DNA of 12,461 nucleotides from an uncultured Candidatus Nemicrothrix sp. (lineage in GTDB: Bacteria; Actinomycetota; Acidimicrobiia; Acidimicrobiales; UBA8592): NCBI GenBank assembly GCA_913046155.1, contig CAJWRY010000033.1, positions 1-12,461 of the forward strand, read 5' to 3'. Within the stretch, counting starts at the first letter, position 1. Every line of letters starts with the position of its first letter. This document shows positions 1 to 7,658 of the stretch, one piece after another. A program made the position numbers and the translations under genes. The notes beneath the pieces are model-generated. The model had not been told where the DNA came from. It made no database searches and was given only the letters and a program-made list of their open reading frames with translations.

Positions 1-1626
1 ACCAAACTCATCACCAGACTCAGGAACACCAGGCCAGCCATCCTCACCCTGATAGATTGTTTCGTTAACTCCTATTCCTCCGTTGCCGCCGTAGATTGTG
101 TGAATCAGCCCAGCATCAGAAACTGAACCTATGTTTTCGCCTGATACTCCTACCGTAAAGTCTATAGCATTATCGCCGTTGAAATCGGCTGCAACGGTGG
201 CGGTGCCAAAGTCATCCCTTGACTCTGTTCCGATCCATCCCGCTGGTAATAAATTGTCGTAGTCCTGATGCACCCTGTTATCAGGTAGAGAGAAGTTAGG
301 CACGAAGTAAAGAGTCGAGAGTATTTGCTCACTTTTATCTCTTCCTTCAGAAGACAGGCCACTGTTTACAAGAGACATAAATGAATCGCCCTTGGTGACC
401 TTTGTTCCGCTCGTTCCGTAAATAGTTATATCAGCATGGTCGGTTCTACCGTATGGATCAACGTCGCCGCTTATAGAAAGTGCAGTGACATGACCGATTG
501 AACCAAGTGAATCTGCCACCCAACGCCCCAATTCTTCACCTGAGTATGATCTAGACCAAGTTCCATATGGGTTTCCTGAACTGTCAAATGCGTCAGGTTG
601 TGCTTGCAGGTATGAGATATTTGCGCATGGAAAATTGGCAGAAGTGCAGAAAACATACGATCCAGCTGCCGTGGCTCCTCCGTTGGAGGAACTGTAATAA
701 GCGATGATTGGAGACTGATTTATGAGAAGCACGTTTTGCGATGTCACATCAACTGCTGATTGCCAGTTAGGTGCATACGCTCCTGACTCATTAGAATAAC
801 CTGTGTAATGTTGGTCATTTACTGTCGAATAAACATCCCAAGGCACTGTCCAGTTAGCATTCCCGCGCCTGCTTAAAACTCTTTGATAGGCGTATGTTCT
901 CCCGGCGATGGCTTGAGTTTCCAGAGCTGCATCTGGCCAGCTTGCTGGTACTTCAGCTAAGCCATAAAGGTACTTATCCATGGGTAAATTTTCAAGAAGT
1001 ACGTATATCCCACCTCCAGCGAAAGTTCGCTTGCGGACGGTAAGCGATCCCCATTGGTAACTATTGCCAGATGTGCTTATATTCGTGAACTGTGAAATTA
1101 CATCAGTCTGGATCGGCTCATTTTCACTGAGTTCAATGTAAATGGGCTCAACTTCGCATCTATTTACAGGTGTTTCACCGGAATCATCAATACAGATATC
1201 AACGCCTTGCGTGTTCGTGATTGTAAATTCATTTTGTCCGTATCCGAAAGTCAATTCGGTTCCCTCAGTTAAGGATGCGAATGTTTCATCGTTTCCATTC
1301 TTAATATCAATTGGACCAGAAGTCGTGAAAGTCGCTCCCAACCCGCTGAAGAGGTGAACACGGATATCGTCCGGGACATTTTCATCCTGAGTTAGAGATG
1401 TGTTTGGATAGTAAAATTCAAGAATTTCTGCTGCCGTTTGTCCTCCTCCGCCTTGATTAACGGGGAGGGCTCTTCCGTAGGCTCCATACTGGCTCATGCC
1501 TACTCCGTGTCCCCATCCTCCACCTTCAATCGTAATGGTATTAGTTCCATCAGCTAAAGCTAGAGAACCGGCACTAAGAAGTGCGCATATGAATGATGCC
1601 AATATTAGGAAAGATGAAAATTTCAT
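1..1626 (-). CDS. Secreted SpoIID/LytB-domain protein with C-terminal FG-GAP repeat (3' part outside window)
   Basis: Reading the minus strand from the ATG at 1626-1624 gives 542 uninterrupted codons to the left edge, so the C-terminus is missing. Residues 1-25 form a signal peptide (Lys, long hydrophobic stretch, small residues ending near LALA). Residues 35-49 carry the SpoIID-type motif GGGWGHGVGMSQYGA. The core follows at about 214-240: LPMDKYL, then Glu225 in AEVPASWP, which aligns with the catalytic Glu of SpoIID lytic transglycosylases, then the ALETQAIAGRTYAY helix. SSSNGG at 312-317 is another family motif. From about 470 an FG-GAP repeat begins (Phe473-Gly474) with a calcium-loop pattern DFNGDNAID at 481-489, and a second FG unit starts at the edge. 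Family knowledge: SpoIID cleaves glycan strands lacking stem peptides, and FG-GAP repeats form beta-propellers. Inference: an envelope enzyme or a surface-anchored binding protein. It is divergent from the polysaccharide cluster. The domain call is firm, the activity is not. Confidence 0.88.
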   Translation of the reverse strand, partial: MKFSSFLILASFICALLSAGSLALADGTNTITIEGGGWGHGVGMSQYGAYGRALPVNQGGGGQTAAEILEFYYPNTSLTQDENVPDDIRVHLFSGLGATFTTSGPIDIKNGNDETFASLTEGTELTFGYGQNEFTITNTQGVDICIDDSGETPVNRCEVEPIYIELSENEPIQTDVISQFTNISTSGNSYQWGSLTVRKRTFAGGGIYVLLENLPMDKYLYGLAEVPASWPDAALETQAIAGRTYAYQRVLSRRGNANWTVPWDVYSTVNDQHYTGYSNESGAYAPNWQSAVDVTSQNVLLINQSPIIAYYSSSNGGATAAGSYVFCTSANFPCANISYLQAQPDAFDSSGNPYGTWSRSYSGEELGRWVADSLGSIGHVTALSISGDVDPYGRTDHADITIYGTSGTKVTKGDSFMSLVNSGLSSEGRDKSEQILSTLYFVPNFSLPDNRVHQDYDNLLPAGWIGTESRDDFGTATVAADFNGDNAIDFTVGVSGENIGSVSDAGLIHTIYGGNGGIGVNETIYQGEDGWPGVPESGDEFG

Positions 1627-1683
1627 TGATTTCAGCTCAGAAAATTCTGTCCTTATTTAATCTCTCCGTTAATCATATTCTTA
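1627..1683. promoter_or_regulatory. Short divergent intergenic spacer, probably carrying two promoters
   Basis: This AT-rich gap lies between the start codons of the SpoIID-like gene (minus) and the first glycosyltransferase (plus), so transcription of both must start here or just inside the genes. I see TA-rich stretches, such as TATTTAAT at 1654-1661 and the minus-strand TATGAT near 1678-1673, but no -35/-10 pair with normal spacing on either strand. The regulatory role is inferred from the layout only. Confidence 0.3.
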
Positions 1684-2814
1684 ATGTTGGTCTCAAATGT
1701 GTCATGGACTGAGATAATGTCGGATGAGGTCCAAACCAAGGTTAGAGCAGGGATCAAGAAAATGGTCAAAGGCAAAAGTGAGGCGCAATTATCGGATTCG
1801 GTGGATGTTTTAATCTTAACTACAGCTCATGATGCAGAGGACGGACGATTGATTCGGCATCAAAATTCTTTTGGTCGGGCTGGCATCTCCGCTGTAATTG
1901 TGTCTCTTCAGTTTAAATCTAGACTTTCCCGCTTTGTGAAAGGCACTATAAGATCCCTCAGGGTTATCAAACAGATCAAACCACGTTGTATTCTGCTCCC
2001 AGACCCTGAGTTGCACCTTTTCTTGTCTCCTTTGATTTACAAGAAGTACCGCGTGATCGCCGATGTTCACGAAGACTATTCTTCTGTTACGTTTGACAGG
2101 TATTGGTTGAAGGGTTTCGCAGCTAAAGCCGTCAGAATCTGTCTCAAAGTGCTGCCAAAAGTCAGGTCATCATTTTCACATATAGAAATTGTTGCAAATC
2201 CCAATTATGGATCCCGAGGATGCATTTTGGTAGAGAATATTCCTCATCGTGATGATCTGCCTGGTAGGTCTGACAGTCCTGATTTGAGGGCAGTTTACGT
2301 CGGAGATATTAGGGAGAGTCGAGGAATTGAAAGAATGCTTCAGCTCACTACAGAGATACCTGAGCTTCACCTTGACTTGATTGGACCATGCTCTTTCCCA
2401 GAGAGGTTGCAAGTAAGAATCAAAGAATTGGGTTTGCGAGAGAGAGTAATCTGGCATGGTAGAAAATCTTATGCTGACTCATGGAAGCTAGCCTCAAAAT
2501 CAACGATTGGTTTGTGCCTACTTGACGATACGCCGGCGTTTCAAGAAGCGATTCCGTCAAAAATTTGGGAATACTGGTGTTTGGGTTTACCCGTACTGGT
2601 TACAAATCTTAGGTCAATGGCCGCTCTGGTCAATAAAGTGCAAGGAGGGATGGTGTTGAATTCCGAAGACGACACGAATCGGATAGTTGCATGGTTACAT
2701 GATAGTTCGATGTTAGATGAGCAGGGGAAGCGCGGATATAAGGCATTTAGTCAAAGTAGTGAGCAGAATGCAAATAGGCTTGTCTCCGCTTATCACAAAG
2801 CGCTTCGCTCATAG
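1684..2814 (+). CDS. GT4-like (GT-B fold) glycosyltransferase
   Basis: The 376-residue product has the two-domain look of a GT-B enzyme. The N-terminal Rossmann half starts at DVLILTTAHDAEDGR and contains the ADVHEDY segment typical of surface-glycan GT4 relatives. The C-terminal half begins near AVYVGDIRESRGIERML, continues through LDLIGP and WHGRKSY, and ends with IPSKIWEYWCLGLPVLVTN (about residues 290-308), the nucleotide-sugar binding region where GT4 enzymes carry an E-rich motif. It would transfer a sugar to a lipid-linked glycan at the cytoplasmic membrane. Donor and acceptor cannot be told from sequence. The start is uncertain: the first ATG (1684) has no ribosome site, ATG 1717 has a weak one, and ATG 1762 is preceded by AGGGA at 8-nt spacing and leaves the fold intact, so 1762 may be the true start. 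First gene of the plus-strand export cluster, 99 nt before the permease. Confidence 0.85.
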   Translation: MLVSNVSWTEIMSDEVQTKVRAGIKKMVKGKSEAQLSDSVDVLILTTAHDAEDGRLIRHQNSFGRAGISAVIVSLQFKSRLSRFVKGTIRSLRVIKQIKPRCILLPDPELHLFLSPLIYKKYRVIADVHEDYSSVTFDRYWLKGFAAKAVRICLKVLPKVRSSFSHIEIVANPNYGSRGCILVENIPHRDDLPGRSDSPDLRAVYVGDIRESRGIERMLQLTTEIPELHLDLIGPCSFPERLQVRIKELGLRERVIWHGRKSYADSWKLASKSTIGLCLLDDTPAFQEAIPSKIWEYWCLGLPVLVTNLRSMAALVNKVQGGMVLNSEDDTNRIVAWLHDSSMLDEQGKRGYKAFSQSSEQNANRLVSAYHKALRS

Positions 2815-2853
2815 ACTCAGTGGCAGTTATTGGGTTAGTGGTCATCTTTTTTA

Positions 2854-2874
2854 GAAGATTCAATTAGAATCTTC
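2854..2874. repeat. Perfect 8-bp inverted repeat (hairpin) between glycosyltransferase and permease genes
   Basis: GAAGATTC, a 5-nt AATTA loop, then GAATCTTC form a perfect hairpin in the only sizeable gap of the plus-strand cluster. It is AT-rich. A T-run lies before it (2847-2852), not after, so on neither strand does it look like a rho-independent terminator. It could be an mRNA processing or stability stem ahead of wzm, or an operator. Structure is seen, function unknown. Confidence 0.5.
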
Positions 2875-2878
2875 AAAC

Positions 2879-2917
2879 ATGGAGAAAATAAGCAGAATGG
2901 ACGGAACGGGGCTTTGA
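2879..2917 (+). other. 12-codon mini-ORF ending on the permease start codon
   Basis: ATG at 2879 opens a 12-residue frame (MEKISRMDGTGL) whose TGA (2915-2917) overlaps the TTG start proposed for the permease as TTGA. This arrangement could couple translation to a weak TTG start. An ORF this short can easily arise by chance and has no clear ribosome site, so this is only a candidate. Confidence 0.15.
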
Positions 2918-3765
2918 AAGCTAGTTATGTGAGAAAAGCTACAAGATCTGGTATTCCGCCACTTCGAGACTACTTAACAGAGACTTATCGGTTTCGGACG
3001 TTTGCAATGTACTGGTCTAAAGGAGAGCTTAAATCAAGGAATTTTGATACGACTCTAGGGAGGTTTTGGCATTACCTCAATCCGTTCTTATTTGGGCTTA
3101 TCTATTTTGTCTTCGTCGGTATTCTTACAGGTGGTGGTTTAAACAGCACAACTCGTCTTGCCTTCATGGTTTTCAACCTTTATGTTTGGACGTTGCTTAG
3201 CTCTGTTGTCGTTACGTCAGTCAGTTCAGTGCGAAATGGTGGTGGGGGAGTTCTGACTAATTCTGCAATACCAAAGGTTGTCGTTCCTCTTGCTTCAACA
3301 TTTTCGGCGACTAATCTTTTTCTTCGTTCTCTCGTTGCTTATATTCCATTGCATTTGATTGCAGACAGAGGATTGCACATTGAATTCCTCTGGATCCCGT
3401 TGATGCTTTTCCTCACTTGTCTTTTTGCATTTGGAATAGCATTGATTTTCGCCACGCTGAATATATACCTCCGCGATATTTCTCGGTTCCTTCCCCATTT
3501 CTTGAGGCTTTGGTTGTACCTGTCACCAGCGATTTGGGAATTTGATCGGGTGTTGGATAGTGGTGTGGTAAACACACTGGCCAGAATAAATCCCACCTAT
3601 TCGGCCTTCTCTGCTTGGACGATAATCCTAGATGGCTCATCGGTCATTGGAGGGCCGGCACTCAGTCGGCAGGTATTAATCTTTTCAGCGTGGGCGATTT
3701 CCACTGCTGTTGTGGGGTTCCTCGTCTTTATTTCAAGGGAGGATGAGTTTGCGATCCGAAATTGA
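2914..3765 (+). CDS. wzm: ABC-2 type polysaccharide export permease (Wzm)
   Basis: The 283-residue product is an integral membrane protein with about six hydrophobic spans. An amphipathic N-terminus (RDYLTETYRFRTFAMYWSKG) is followed by LNPFLFGLIYFVFVGIL, FMVFNLYVWTLLSSVVVTSV, a span near LASTFSATNLFLRSLVAYI, LWIPLMLFLTCLFAFGIALI, FLRLWLYLSPAIW and a last span near the C-terminus. NIYLRDISRFLP and the LSPAIWEF and INPTYSAF segments match the conserved loops of the ABC2_membrane family used for O-antigen, capsule and teichoic-acid export. It pairs with the ATPase that overlaps its 3' end, and together they move a lipid-linked glycan across the cytoplasmic membrane. The start is TTG; a GTG at 2929 is the alternative, and no ATG lies near the expected N-terminus. 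Length is normal for the family. Confidence 0.9.
   Translation: MKASYVRKATRSGIPPLRDYLTETYRFRTFAMYWSKGELKSRNFDTTLGRFWHYLNPFLFGLIYFVFVGILTGGGLNSTTRLAFMVFNLYVWTLLSSVVVTSVSSVRNGGGGVLTNSAIPKVVVPLASTFSATNLFLRSLVAYIPLHLIADRGLHIEFLWIPLMLFLTCLFAFGIALIFATLNIYLRDISRFLPHFLRLWLYLSPAIWEFDRVLDSGVVNTLARINPTYSAFSAWTIILDGSSVIGGPALSRQVLIFSAWAISTAVVGFLVFISREDEFAIRN
3737..3742 (+). promoter_or_regulatory. Strong Shine-Dalgarno GGGAGG that decides the wzt start
   Basis: GGGAGG, within AAGGGAGG at 3735-3742, sits inside the 3' end of wzm. It abuts ATG 3743 with no spacer but lies 6 nt from the in-frame TTG at 3749, a normal ribosome-binding distance. It therefore argues for wzt beginning at 3743-3749 rather than at the earlier TTG 3710. 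Confidence 0.5.
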
Positions 3766-4525
3766 TAACGCCATCGAGATTCAAAATCTTTCGGTAGCGT
3801 ATTCTGCTGTGGTTGGCAAAAAGGTCTCTCAGAATGCTGGAGGATTCCGTAGATCAACCAAGCTTCAGAAAATTAATGCCCTATCGGATGTTTCAGTTAA
3901 TTTTCCTGCCGGAAAAGTCACCGGTTTAATAGGCGGTAATGGCGCTGGCAAGTCGACTTTACTGAAAACTATTGTTGGGGTTTTGAAACCCTCAGCAGGT
4001 CAGGTGCGTCTTTGGGGTAGGCCACATTTATTAACTCCAGGAATGGGGTTTAATAGAGTTCTCTCGGGGCGAGAAAATGTAATACTGGGTGGGCTCGCTT
4101 CTGGTATGACGCTCGAAGAGGTTCGTTCTAAGCAGGACGAGATTATTGAGTTTGCGGATATCGGTGATTTCATTGACCTCCCAACAACTACATATAGCTC
4201 AGGTATGTTTGGTCGGCTGGCTTTTGCTGTCGCCACGCATGTAAACCCTGAAATCCTTTTGGTAGATGAAGCGCTTTCCGCTGGTGATACTGCTTTTAGA
4301 AAAAAGGCAGTGGAACGAATTCGTGGTTTAGTTTCCTCTACCAAGACAATAATTGTCGTTTCTCATTCATCTGCTTTGGTTTCTGAAATGGCAACCGAAG
4401 CTGTTTGGCTACACAGAGGAAAAGTCAGGATGCAAGGTGAAGTGGATACAGTCTCCGATGCTTACAAAGCCTTCTTAGACGAGTCAAGTGAAACAGCTCA
4501 ACTTCAAAGCAACAAAGAAGAGTGA
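3743..4525 (+). CDS. wzt: ABC transporter ATPase for polysaccharide export (Wzt, short form)
   Basis: Numbered from ATG 3743 the protein has 260 residues. It has Walker A GGNGAGKST (64-72), a GRENV segment after the Q-loop region, the degenerate signature YSSGM (151-155) that replaces LSGGQ in polysaccharide exporters, Walker B ILLVDE (171-176) with the D-loop SAGD, and the switch His208 in VVSHSS. These are hallmarks of the Wzt/KpsT/TagH group. It lacks the extra C-terminal carbohydrate-binding domain of long Wzt proteins such as that of E. coli O9a, so recognition of a capped chain end is unlikely. It acts at the inner face of the membrane with the Wzm permease, whose gene it overlaps by 23 nt, suggesting translational coupling. 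The upstream TTG at 3710 would add 11 residues but has no ribosome site. TTG 3749 is a plausible alternative. Confidence 0.93.
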   Translation: MSLRSEIDNAIEIQNLSVAYSAVVGKKVSQNAGGFRRSTKLQKINALSDVSVNFPAGKVTGLIGGNGAGKSTLLKTIVGVLKPSAGQVRLWGRPHLLTPGMGFNRVLSGRENVILGGLASGMTLEEVRSKQDEIIEFADIGDFIDLPTTTYSSGMFGRLAFAVATHVNPEILLVDEALSAGDTAFRKKAVERIRGLVSSTKTIIVVSHSSALVSEMATEAVWLHRGKVRMQGEVDTVSDAYKAFLDESSETAQLQSNKEE

Positions 4526-4570
4526 TGGTTACCTTGAGGGCACATAACTGGCCTTTGACAAGGCTCTGAT

Positions 4571-5881
4571 ATGTCAGAAAGATCCAAACCCCACCTTGTC
4601 TACATTGCTTTCTTTTTCCCACCTTCCAGAGCTTCGGGAGTTTATCGTGCCCTCGCAACCGCCAACGTTTTTCGCTCAAAGGGTTGGGAAGTTACCGTAA
4701 TAACGAGCAATGAAGAATTCTACGTCAATGAAATAGGTACCTATGATGCCAGTTTATTGAAAAGCATTGATAAAGGAATTTCTGTGATCAGAGTACCATT
4801 TAGTTTCGGGTCAAACGCCGGTGAAAGAAGTAATAGTCGGTTAAAAAGCGTTTTCCTTCGCATTCAGCGCAAGGTTAAAGTAATTTTTGCTAACGTACTC
4901 GGACGTTTTCTTTCGCCTGCGAAAGCAGATAATTATTACGAATGGGTTAATCCTGCTGTGTCGGCTCTTCTTGAAGTTAATGAAAATAAGCGGGTCTCTC
5001 ACATTCTTGCAACCGGAAATCCGTTCTCAAGTTTTGAAGTCGCTTATCGATGTCATAAGGCAATTGAAGTGCCCTTCTCTATTGACTATCGCGACCCATG
5101 GACTCTAAACGTTTATTCTGGAGAGAAGTTGCCAGTAGATAAAAGGGTCGATGCATTAGAAAAACGTATCGTTGAATCAGCATCAAATATCTTCCACGTT
5201 AACGAAGCCATGTCTGAAAAGAATAAAACCATGTTTCCCAAAACGGTTTCTAATCAATTCGTCGTTCCTAACGGTTTTGATTTAGATAGCATCGCTTCGC
5301 GCAGGCGAAATAACGATGATGGGGCTATCGTGTTCGGTATTCTTGGCACTTTGAATCCGCACTGGCCTATTAAGGAGATACTCCAAGCATGGAATAACAT
5401 AGCGGTGGACCTTCCGCAGGGGAGTTGCATAAAATTAGGTGGTTATCTAGGTTATTTCGCTCACAGTGAAAAGCCCTTAAGTAAATTGCTACCAGGAGAT
5501 AGTTCTAATTTCGAATATGTTGGTCCCATTGAAAAAGGAAATATTAAAGCCTTCTACGAATCACTTGATGCAATTATTATCCCTGCTTCAGGAGGTCCGA
5601 TGGTTACTACCGGAAAAGTTTATGAGGTAGCTGCGCAACCGCATCCTATTTTGTGCATTCAGGGTGAAGGTGGTGGTGCGAGAATGGCGTTAGAAGGACG
5701 ACCTCATGTGCACTCCTGTGAAGCAATAGTTGAATCTATTGAGCGTGCGATGCGTAATACTATTAATAGTCACTTTGATATGACACAAAACGATATTCTC
5801 GAGATGCAGAAATTTGCTGCTTCTTTCGAGAGGCAATTCTCTTTGGAGAAACTTTTCAACCATGTTCAGGCTTCGACTTAA
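4571..5881 (+). CDS. GT-B glycosyltransferase (GT4-like)
   Basis: The 436-residue product starts with the typical first strand and loop (LVYIAFFFPPSRASGVYRAL), where donor-independent GT4 enzymes carry a Gly/Pro loop, and has SIDYRDPWTLNVY in the N-terminal half, a motif shared by many surface-polysaccharide glycosyltransferases. The second domain begins near VFGILGTLNPHWPIKEIL and holds FEYVGPI and then GKVYEVAAQPHPILCIQGEGG, equivalent to the GK-hydrophobic-E-hydrophobic-A region that binds the nucleotide-sugar phosphates. There is no signal peptide, so it should be cytoplasmic or membrane-associated. The start is well supported: AAGG at 4560-4563 lies 7 nt before the ATG. It sits 45 nt after wzt in the same direction, so it probably helps build the exported glycan. 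The sugar and linkage cannot be inferred. Confidence 0.86.
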   Translation: MSERSKPHLVYIAFFFPPSRASGVYRALATANVFRSKGWEVTVITSNEEFYVNEIGTYDASLLKSIDKGISVIRVPFSFGSNAGERSNSRLKSVFLRIQRKVKVIFANVLGRFLSPAKADNYYEWVNPAVSALLEVNENKRVSHILATGNPFSSFEVAYRCHKAIEVPFSIDYRDPWTLNVYSGEKLPVDKRVDALEKRIVESASNIFHVNEAMSEKNKTMFPKTVSNQFVVPNGFDLDSIASRRRNNDDGAIVFGILGTLNPHWPIKEILQAWNNIAVDLPQGSCIKLGGYLGYFAHSEKPLSKLLPGDSSNFEYVGPIEKGNIKAFYESLDAIIIPASGGPMVTTGKVYEVAAQPHPILCIQGEGGGARMALEGRPHVHSCEAIVESIERAMRNTINSHFDMTQNDILEMQKFAASFERQFSLEKLFNHVQAST

Positions 5882-5882
5882 C

Positions 5883-5951
5883 ATGGTGATTCTGATGATT
5901 GATGAAGTGGATCTCTTAAAATTTGCAGAAAGTAAGTTAGCTTCCGCATGA
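5883..5951 (+). other. 22-codon mini-ORF coupled to the next glycosyltransferase
   Basis: ATG at 5883 begins 1 nt after the preceding stop codon and reads 22 residues, including ILMIDEVDLLKFAESKL. Its TGA (5949-5951) overlaps the next gene's ATG as ATGA. The frame fills nearly the whole gap and uses ordinary codons. It might be a coupling leader or a leftover gene fragment, or chance. There is no clear ribosome site before it. Confidence 0.2.
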
Positions 5952-7132
5952 ATATAAATATCGTCACACCGTGGTATCCGGAACCCGTGTTGGGAAGGCC
6001 CTACAGTGGCATTTTCGTGCAGAGACAAGTTGAAGCGTTACGTAAATCAGGTAGCACTGTTTCAGTTGAGGTCCCAAGTTTGAATACAGTGCCTGTTAAG
6101 CAAATCCCCGCGAATCTTATTGCTGAGTTTGAAAGGCAAGCAATGGAGTCTCCTGAGTCGCTATTTGTGCAGAGAGATGACTTTGTGAAAATCCCTGCGA
6201 TTGTCGTAGAGAGACCAACAATAAAGCACCGAGCTTTAGCAATAGAACGATCCCTTCGCGTTAAACGAAGCGTCATTCGCTCAAACTATGACATCGAACA
6301 TGTACATGTTGCTCTTCCATCTGCGCGTGCCGTGCTCAATTTGACATCAAACCCCGTCTTTATTACTGAGCACTCTTCTCAAGCCGCAAGGGATTGTAGC
6401 ATCCCGGAAGTAGCAGAAGTCTATAAAGAGTCAATTCTAAAGGCGGAAGCCTTTATATGCGTTTCGGAGTTTCTTCAAAAACAAATTTCCGAGAGTTTGT
6501 CAATCAAAGTTGCCTCCAATTGGAAGATTGTTCCGAATATTGTTGATGTAGACACGTTTAAGTTTGCAGAACGTGACACTCCAACCGGACACGCATGGAT
6601 TTACGTTGGGGCTTTATACGAGAGTAAAGGCGTTGAGAAACTATTAAAGTCCTTTTACCACTTCAACAAGAATCACTCAGACAGCAATCTAACGTTGGTA
6701 GGTAACGGTCCGCTTAAAAGTTGGATTAAGCGGTATCTGAAAGCCAAGAATTTGCGTGACTCCGTTCAGATACTTAAACCAACAAATAGCGCAAAAATCT
6801 CAGAGTACTTACGTCATGCAGATTTGATGGTGCACTTAAGCCCCTATGAAACATTTGGGTTAGTTTCCCTTGAAGCCATTGCGTCTGGTTTACCAGTCGT
6901 GTCACTTAAAAATGGTGGAGCTCAAGAAACTTGGGGTGACTTCCAGGGGATTTGTGGAGTTCAGCTGGAAAATGACTTATCACCTCAGGAAATCTCGGTA
7001 TCAATACAAGATTGGTTGAGGTACAGGCCAGAGTTGGACTTACATCAGGCATCGCAAATTATTGATGGAAAGTTTTCACCAAGTTCAATTTCCAATCAAC
7101 TACTTCAAATGTATACGGAAGCAATATTATGA
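5948..7132 (+). CDS. Glycosyltransferase family 4 (retaining GT-B)
   Basis: The 394-residue product is the clearest GT4 of the three. It opens with NIVTPWYPEPVLGRPYSGIFVQ, the PWYP...GxFV loop of this family, and contains VFITEHSS and CVSEFLQKQI in the acceptor half. The donor half shows WIYVGALYESKGVEKLL, LTLVGNGPL, and the E-x7-E motif from Glu301 to Glu309 in ETFGLVSLEAIASGLPVV. These enzymes retain anomeric configuration and use a nucleotide-sugar donor. The donor here is unknown. The ATG overlaps the stop of a 22-codon mini-ORF, and no good Shine-Dalgarno is visible, so translation may depend on coupling. The gene ends in an ATGA overlap with the following ORF, so the two are co-translated. 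Confidence 0.92.
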   Translation: MNINIVTPWYPEPVLGRPYSGIFVQRQVEALRKSGSTVSVEVPSLNTVPVKQIPANLIAEFERQAMESPESLFVQRDDFVKIPAIVVERPTIKHRALAIERSLRVKRSVIRSNYDIEHVHVALPSARAVLNLTSNPVFITEHSSQAARDCSIPEVAEVYKESILKAEAFICVSEFLQKQISESLSIKVASNWKIVPNIVDVDTFKFAERDTPTGHAWIYVGALYESKGVEKLLKSFYHFNKNHSDSNLTLVGNGPLKSWIKRYLKAKNLRDSVQILKPTNSAKISEYLRHADLMVHLSPYETFGLVSLEAIASGLPVVSLKNGGAQETWGDFQGICGVQLENDLSPQEISVSIQDWLRYRPELDLHQASQIIDGKFSPSSISNQLLQMYTEAIL

Positions 7133-7644
7133 GACTCATAGTTATATCCCAACGGGACCGAGTTGGTGAGTTGGAACATCTTTTGACGATGTTGGGAAAA
7201 GACAGAAACACAATCATAATTGTCTGTCCTAGTAGAAGACTGTTAGCTAAATGTGACTTAAGGGGTACTGAAATTTTTGAGTATCTAACTAATCACCAAT
7301 TTAATAGAATCCAATTAAAGAATTTTAGCAAAGAGTTGAGATTGCGATTTGTACGTGTGCTCCGCAACGGTTCTTCTTTGGGTTTCATGACTGAGAAGGC
7401 AATTAAATTTATGATTTCTTTGACCAGAGGGGATCTCCAGACAGTTTCCCAGCAAAAGAGCAACACAATGTTGACTACAAGTAACTGTAACTGGACACCT
7501 CCACACCATCACGAACTCGCCTTAACGTTGGAAAACGCTCTCAATAAAGCTGAAGTAGATTTGATTGAGTTCTTTGACGTAGCCGATCTTGAGATAATTT
7601 CAACACTCGGGAAAGAATCATCTATCCCAATCAGCTTGAGGTAA
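7129..7644 (+). CDS. Uncharacterised protein, possibly the N-terminal half of a glycosyltransferase
   Basis: I do not recognise this 171-residue product as a complete family member. It starts with a beta-strand (RLIVISQRD), has another at NTIIIVCPS, and ends with KAEVDLIEFFDVADLEIIS followed by SSIPISLR. That order resembles the first Rossmann domain of a GT-B enzyme, where a KADLIHxHD-like segment and a strand ending in xxPVVxxLH occur before the second domain. The whole donor-binding half would then be missing. Between these blocks the sequence is basic and poorly conserved in look, with a PPHHHE stretch near residue 124. The start is good: GGAAG lies about 8 nt before the ATG, and the gene overlaps the preceding glycosyltransferase by ATGA. 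It stops 14 nt before the convergent operon, so it may have been cut when that operon was joined. A small independent protein is the alternative. Confidence 0.6.
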   Translation: MRLIVISQRDRVGELEHLLTMLGKDRNTIIIVCPSRRLLAKCDLRGTEIFEYLTNHQFNRIQLKNFSKELRLRFVRVLRNGSSLGFMTEKAIKFMISLTRGDLQTVSQQKSNTMLTTSNCNWTPPHHHELALTLENALNKAEVDLIEFFDVADLEIISTLGKESSIPISLR

Positions 7645-7658
7645 GAGCGAAGAACAAC

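Noticed and set aside
1142..1357. Plus-strand ORF inside the SpoIID-like gene
   Set aside because: It is a shadow of the minus-strand gene, with no ribosome site and no recognisable domain; other opposite-strand ORFs in the window were rejected for the same reason.
2847..2874. Hairpin with T-run as a rho-independent terminator
   Set aside because: The T-run comes before the stem on the plus strand, and the minus strand has A residues after it, so it does not fit a terminator on either strand.
3710..3742. Upstream TTG (3710) as the wzt start, adding 11 residues
   Set aside because: It has no ribosome site, deepens the overlap with wzm, and the strong GGGAGG lies downstream at 3737-3742, pointing to a start at 3743 or 3749.
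7645..7658. Bidirectional terminator between the two convergent operons
   Set aside because: The gap is 14 nt and holds no inverted repeat or T-run; any terminator would have to lie inside coding sequence, and I saw none.
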